Below, one piece after another: positions 60,966 to 64,000 of a DNA stretch of 64,000 bases. The DNA is from Viscum album (Eukaryota > Streptophyta > Magnoliopsida > Santalales > Viscaceae). Each line of letters opens with the position of its first letter. Position 1 is the first letter of the stretch. The position numbers and the translations under genes were made by a program. Below the pieces are notes generated by a model, which saw only the letters and a list, made by a program, of their open reading frames with translations, ran no database searches and was not told where the DNA came from. The DNA is taken from contig OY728130.1 of the NCBI GenBank assembly GCA_963277665.1, positions 1,363,802,393 through 1,363,866,392 on the forward strand, read 5' to 3'.

Positions 60966-61249
60966 GAAGATGACACAAAAAAGATGATAGAACGAAGATG
61001 AAACATCAAATATGAAAGACCGATATTGAAAAACCAATGATGGAAAACTAAAGATGAAAGACCGATGAAAATGAATCATTGATAGATACAAAAAACTGTT
61101 TCAAATTTATTAATTCAAATTTATTTCTAATAGTCATATTTAGACAAATTAATGTTTCTGAAATTATTTAATGTTGTTTGTAGGAATATTCGTAGACAGT
61201 ACAAGGTACATGAATGTGCAAAGATCTTTATTCCTAGTGGAACATGAAG

Positions 61250-61258
61250 TATAAAAGG
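61250..61258 (+). promoter_or_regulatory. TATA box of the copia LTR
   Basis: TATAAAAGG, about 870 bp from the LTR start, just downstream of the minisatellite. It predicts a leader of roughly 1 kb inside the LTR. Confidence 0.7.
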
Positions 61259-61662
61259 ATTTCAACCTCAACTTAAAAATCTCAGGGGAAATACACTGAA
61301 AAAAAGACTAAGCGAATACGCAATATTAAAAATAGAGGAACTCGAAGCTTGGGTTCATAATAAGTTTTCCAAGAAACAACCTACTAAAGATTTATAATCA
61401 TCCTCACAAAAGAAAAGATGAACATTTTCACACCTGTAAGCAAGATTATAGAAACTATGACACTTGGTTCTGAAGCCAACTTTCAAAAGATGACTCGAAT
61501 ATAATTTTCTCTACATTCATTGAGTCCAGAGCATTACTGCACAACACACAAAGATATCTAAACCCTATTATTCTTTCATAACTCTAATATGTTCTTGTGG
61601 TTACTATTTGAGTAGTGTGTATATCTATTTGTATCACACACACTGTGTCCTGAGCATAACTG

Positions 61663-61915
61663 GAGGATACCAAAATATCCTCACTCTCAATCCCTTTTTA
61701 CAATTGTATCCCACGTAGAGTTGTGGAAGAGATCTTGTGTGACCTTTTTATTAGCTTTTCCCATGAATAAATGTGGTAGAGGTCAAGTGTGACCCGGATA
61801 GGCCTGTGTGATATTGTGAAATCCGATCCAGGGTGTGGATAAAATGTTTGTTAATATTAACTGCTTGGTGGCAGGTGATCACCAAGTGAAGAGGGATAAG
61901 TCTCAGCTTGAGACT
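61663..61915 (+). ncRNA. Hairpin string in the copia LTR leader
   Basis: Five inverted repeats: GAGGATA/TATCCTC around CCAAAA (61663-61682), CCAC/GTGG (61711-61726), GGTCA/TGACC around AGTG (61781-61794), CTTGGTG/CACCAAG around a 9-nt loop (61864-61886) and AGTCTCA/TGAGACT around GCT (61899-61915). Three stems are 7 bp and perfect despite the age of the surroundings. Confidence 0.6.
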
Positions 61916-62261
61916 GAACCTCTTGTTTTAACCGTTGTTCTGTTTGTCTTATATTTTTATCTATTATGTATTTCTCACATTAAGATAAACTGAACATTGA
62001 TAGTTAGTTTATCAAGTGTTTTTATCTATTTTGAATTAGTAGATTATATTCATAAGTTTTTCTAATCTTAGATTGGTAACACTGAGAACCAATCAATATT
62101 CTGAGAAACTTATTTAACTTTCACGAATTTTATAAATTCACTAAAAACTGAATTTGGTTATTATTTAAATATGGGGATGATATTTTAAAGAACCATCTTT
62201 TAACAGAATTTTTTATAGATACTCAATTCACCCCCACTTGAGTCATCTACTCTGACCAACA

Positions 62262-64000
62262 AATACCTATATTGAGTTTTACTATTCCCCCATTATCCTA
62301 TTTATATGTTTGTTTGGTTTCACATTAGATCAGTCTTAAACTATATTCCCACCCCTGATTATCATTCCTTTAAATATATTTAGTCACACACCAGTGAGTG
62401 GAACTAGGGATTTAGGGTTACATAAATAAACTATGGACAAGAAGGTTCATAAAAACATGGATTAAGGGATGATTCATATATATCACATTATCTAATTTAA
62501 TAATAAATTCTAAAAATAAATACAATAAAATTAATTAAAATAGAAACCCAATGCACTGATAGGTTATTAAAGCTCATGAACATCCAAAACATGAAAAAAT
62601 TATGAATTTTAAAATTTCTAGTATTCATTTCATGTCGATCATTTTTAAGAAAAAATAATTTAATTAATAAATAATTTGTATTATTAATAATGAGATTCTT
62701 TTACTAGTTTTATCCATAAAATTAGTCCCTAGTATTCTCATATATAATAATTTTTAATTTATTATTTTTAATTTAAAATTATTTATGTACATATTTTTTA
62801 TTTATAGGGAATATATTTTGAACCTACCTAGTCAGATTTTAAATTTTGTATAAAATTTAAAATACATGGCATGCACTGGAATCAATATAATATATTCCCT
62901 TATACATTTGATTAATACATTTTTAGAGTTTAATAGTAACATTTAATATATAGAATCTTTATATGGAATCTTGTCATAGTGTGTGGATAATTTTGTGTAT
63001 TTTACTTTTGGGGAACTATATTCTTATGTGTAATATATACTTACATGGAATGCCATGATGATACACATCATGTTGTTTTACCGGTCAGACCATGTATTAT
63101 TCATGATATGTATGACCACATGACATGATTTGAATATATTATTAATATACTAAAAATGATTCTTGCGAAGTATACAATGTGTACAACGAACATAACATCT
63201 TGTATTAGAGTATTACACTGAAAATAATTAATAATGCAGTTAATTACACACATACCTACAAAAATAACTCAGTGTTTCATTCATATGAAAATATTTTCAT
63301 GAGGTATCTACATAATAACTAGATACCAAGATATATTGTTTTTCATTAATTTATTCTATGTATCTTAACAGACAAGAAGCACATATTTTGATGTGTTTCT
63401 TTTATAACTTGGAAGGAGTGACATTATCTAAAGAACTGGCTAAAAACCATATACATTATTTCTAACCACCCACACAAAATTCTTACAAACATAGCATGTA
63501 TTCCAAACTAGTTATCATTTTTTCCATTATGTGTATTCTATTTACATAGCAGGTAATCATATATACCCCATCCTTATCAGTGTTCAATCAATATGCGATG
63601 TCTATATTAATTATAAGTCAAATACCTTGACTATGCAGATTATAAAATGTATTCATGGAGAAACTATGTGGGTGTAATATGGTGTGTACGCAGCTATACA
63701 TAATGTTAACCCATCTAGATTCATGATTGAATGTTGTAAATATATATCATATAATTAAACAATTCTTGTAATTTCACCCACATTAGATTTAATGAATATC
63801 ATTTCTCACCCTTATGTAGTTGACCATTTGTACATGGCCTATACTTTGTTGTAACATTTTATGCAAATATATCACTTGAACAACATCATTAGATCATTCA
63901 AATATGATCTTAGAGAATTCTTCATTTGTTCAGGGACTACTCATGGTTATATGAAACTGATCAACCATTTTGTCTCATCATTCATATTATGAAATTAAAT
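62262..64000. other. Unassigned A+T-rich DNA
   Basis: No ORF, RNA gene or element end recognised. It could be the interior of the copia element whose LTR ends at 62261, but no gag or zinc-knuckle motif was seen. Confidence 0.4.

Larger units (their letters stand above)
60380..62261 (+). mobile_element. Ty1/copia LTR, solo or with lost partner
   Basis: It is bounded by a perfect 6-bp terminal inverted repeat, TGTTGG (60380) and CCAACA (62261). It has a TATA box at 61250, several strong hairpins in the leader part, and the typical copia tail TTCACCCCCACTTGAG near 62227. The flanks AATCA and AATAC are only a partial target-site match. No second copy lies in the window, and the sequence after it is not a convincing primer-binding site, so it may be a solo LTR or an element running past the right edge. 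The 15-bp minisatellite lies in its upstream region. Confidence 0.7.

Noticed and set aside
60539..61091. Pentapeptide-repeat proteins on both strands
   Set aside because: They are produced by a 15-bp minisatellite. A one-base-short unit shifts the frame, and the repeats do not follow the A(D/N)LXX pattern of true pentapeptide-repeat proteins.
62262..62276. Primer-binding site after the copia LTR
   Set aside because: AATACCTATATTGAG aligns poorly with TGGTATCAGAG without several gaps, so the LTR may be solo.
1..64000. tRNA, rRNA or organelle-derived sequence
   Set aside because: No tRNA-like A and B boxes with cloverleaf, no rRNA landmarks and no chloroplast or mitochondrial gene motifs were noticed; tRNAscan-SE or Infernal would settle this.

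Overview
This looks like nuclear DNA from a seed plant with a large, repeat-filled genome. No host protein-coding gene, rRNA or tRNA gene was recognised. The evidence for a plant is several families of plant-type LTR retrotransposons (Ty3/gypsy with a chromodomain-like tail, Ty1/copia, and a Sirevirus-like element). All are primed from initiator-Met tRNA (binding sites resembling TGGTATCAGAG) and nested in one another. Most of the window is very A+T-rich and lacks long ORFs, as expected of old methylated insertions eroded by C-to-T change. The species cannot be named from this sequence.

Layout. 1-1165: tandem repeat of about 465 bp. 1600-2460: a G+C-richer, less eroded block of unknown origin. 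2470-2995: a piece of a gypsy LTR. 3000-6872: a 5'-truncated long LTR (copy A) followed by a primer-binding site. 7197-about 16150: a full-length but wrecked autonomous Ty3/gypsy element (LTR, gag, RT, RNase H, integrase, chromodomain-like tail, LTR). 16380-17797: a 5'-truncated Ty1/copia pol relic with its polypurine tract and the start of its LTR. 19595-29089: a minus-strand gypsy element with 3.67-kb LTRs and only a gag relic inside, flanked by ATTTT target-site duplications and inserted in an extremely A+T-rich block. 32185-about 53784: a plus-strand gypsy element with 4.4-kb LTRs (copies B and C) and about 2.8 kb of internal sequence with a gag relic. 36947-46931: inside that element, a much younger copia/Sirevirus-like element with 3.63-kb LTRs, a gag-only interior, four polypurine tracts and GATTT target-site duplications. 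60380-62261: a 1.88-kb copia LTR carrying a 15-bp minisatellite.

How the parts work together. The three large-LTR elements (19595-29089, 32185-53784, 36947-46931) carry gag remnants but no recognisable protease, reverse transcriptase or integrase, so they are probably non-autonomous passengers that borrowed pol from relatives. The autonomous relics at 7197-16150 and 16380-17797 show that pol sources existed in the lineage, though not necessarily the matching ones.

The most notable structure is in the young element's LTR: a string of about fourteen small hairpins (39846-40285, repeated at 46205-46644). The last seven share a 7-nt loop close to TGGGACT, on stems that differ in sequence but stay complementary. 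This suggests selection on RNA structure, perhaps for packaging, dimerisation or translation of the non-autonomous RNA; that function is inference.
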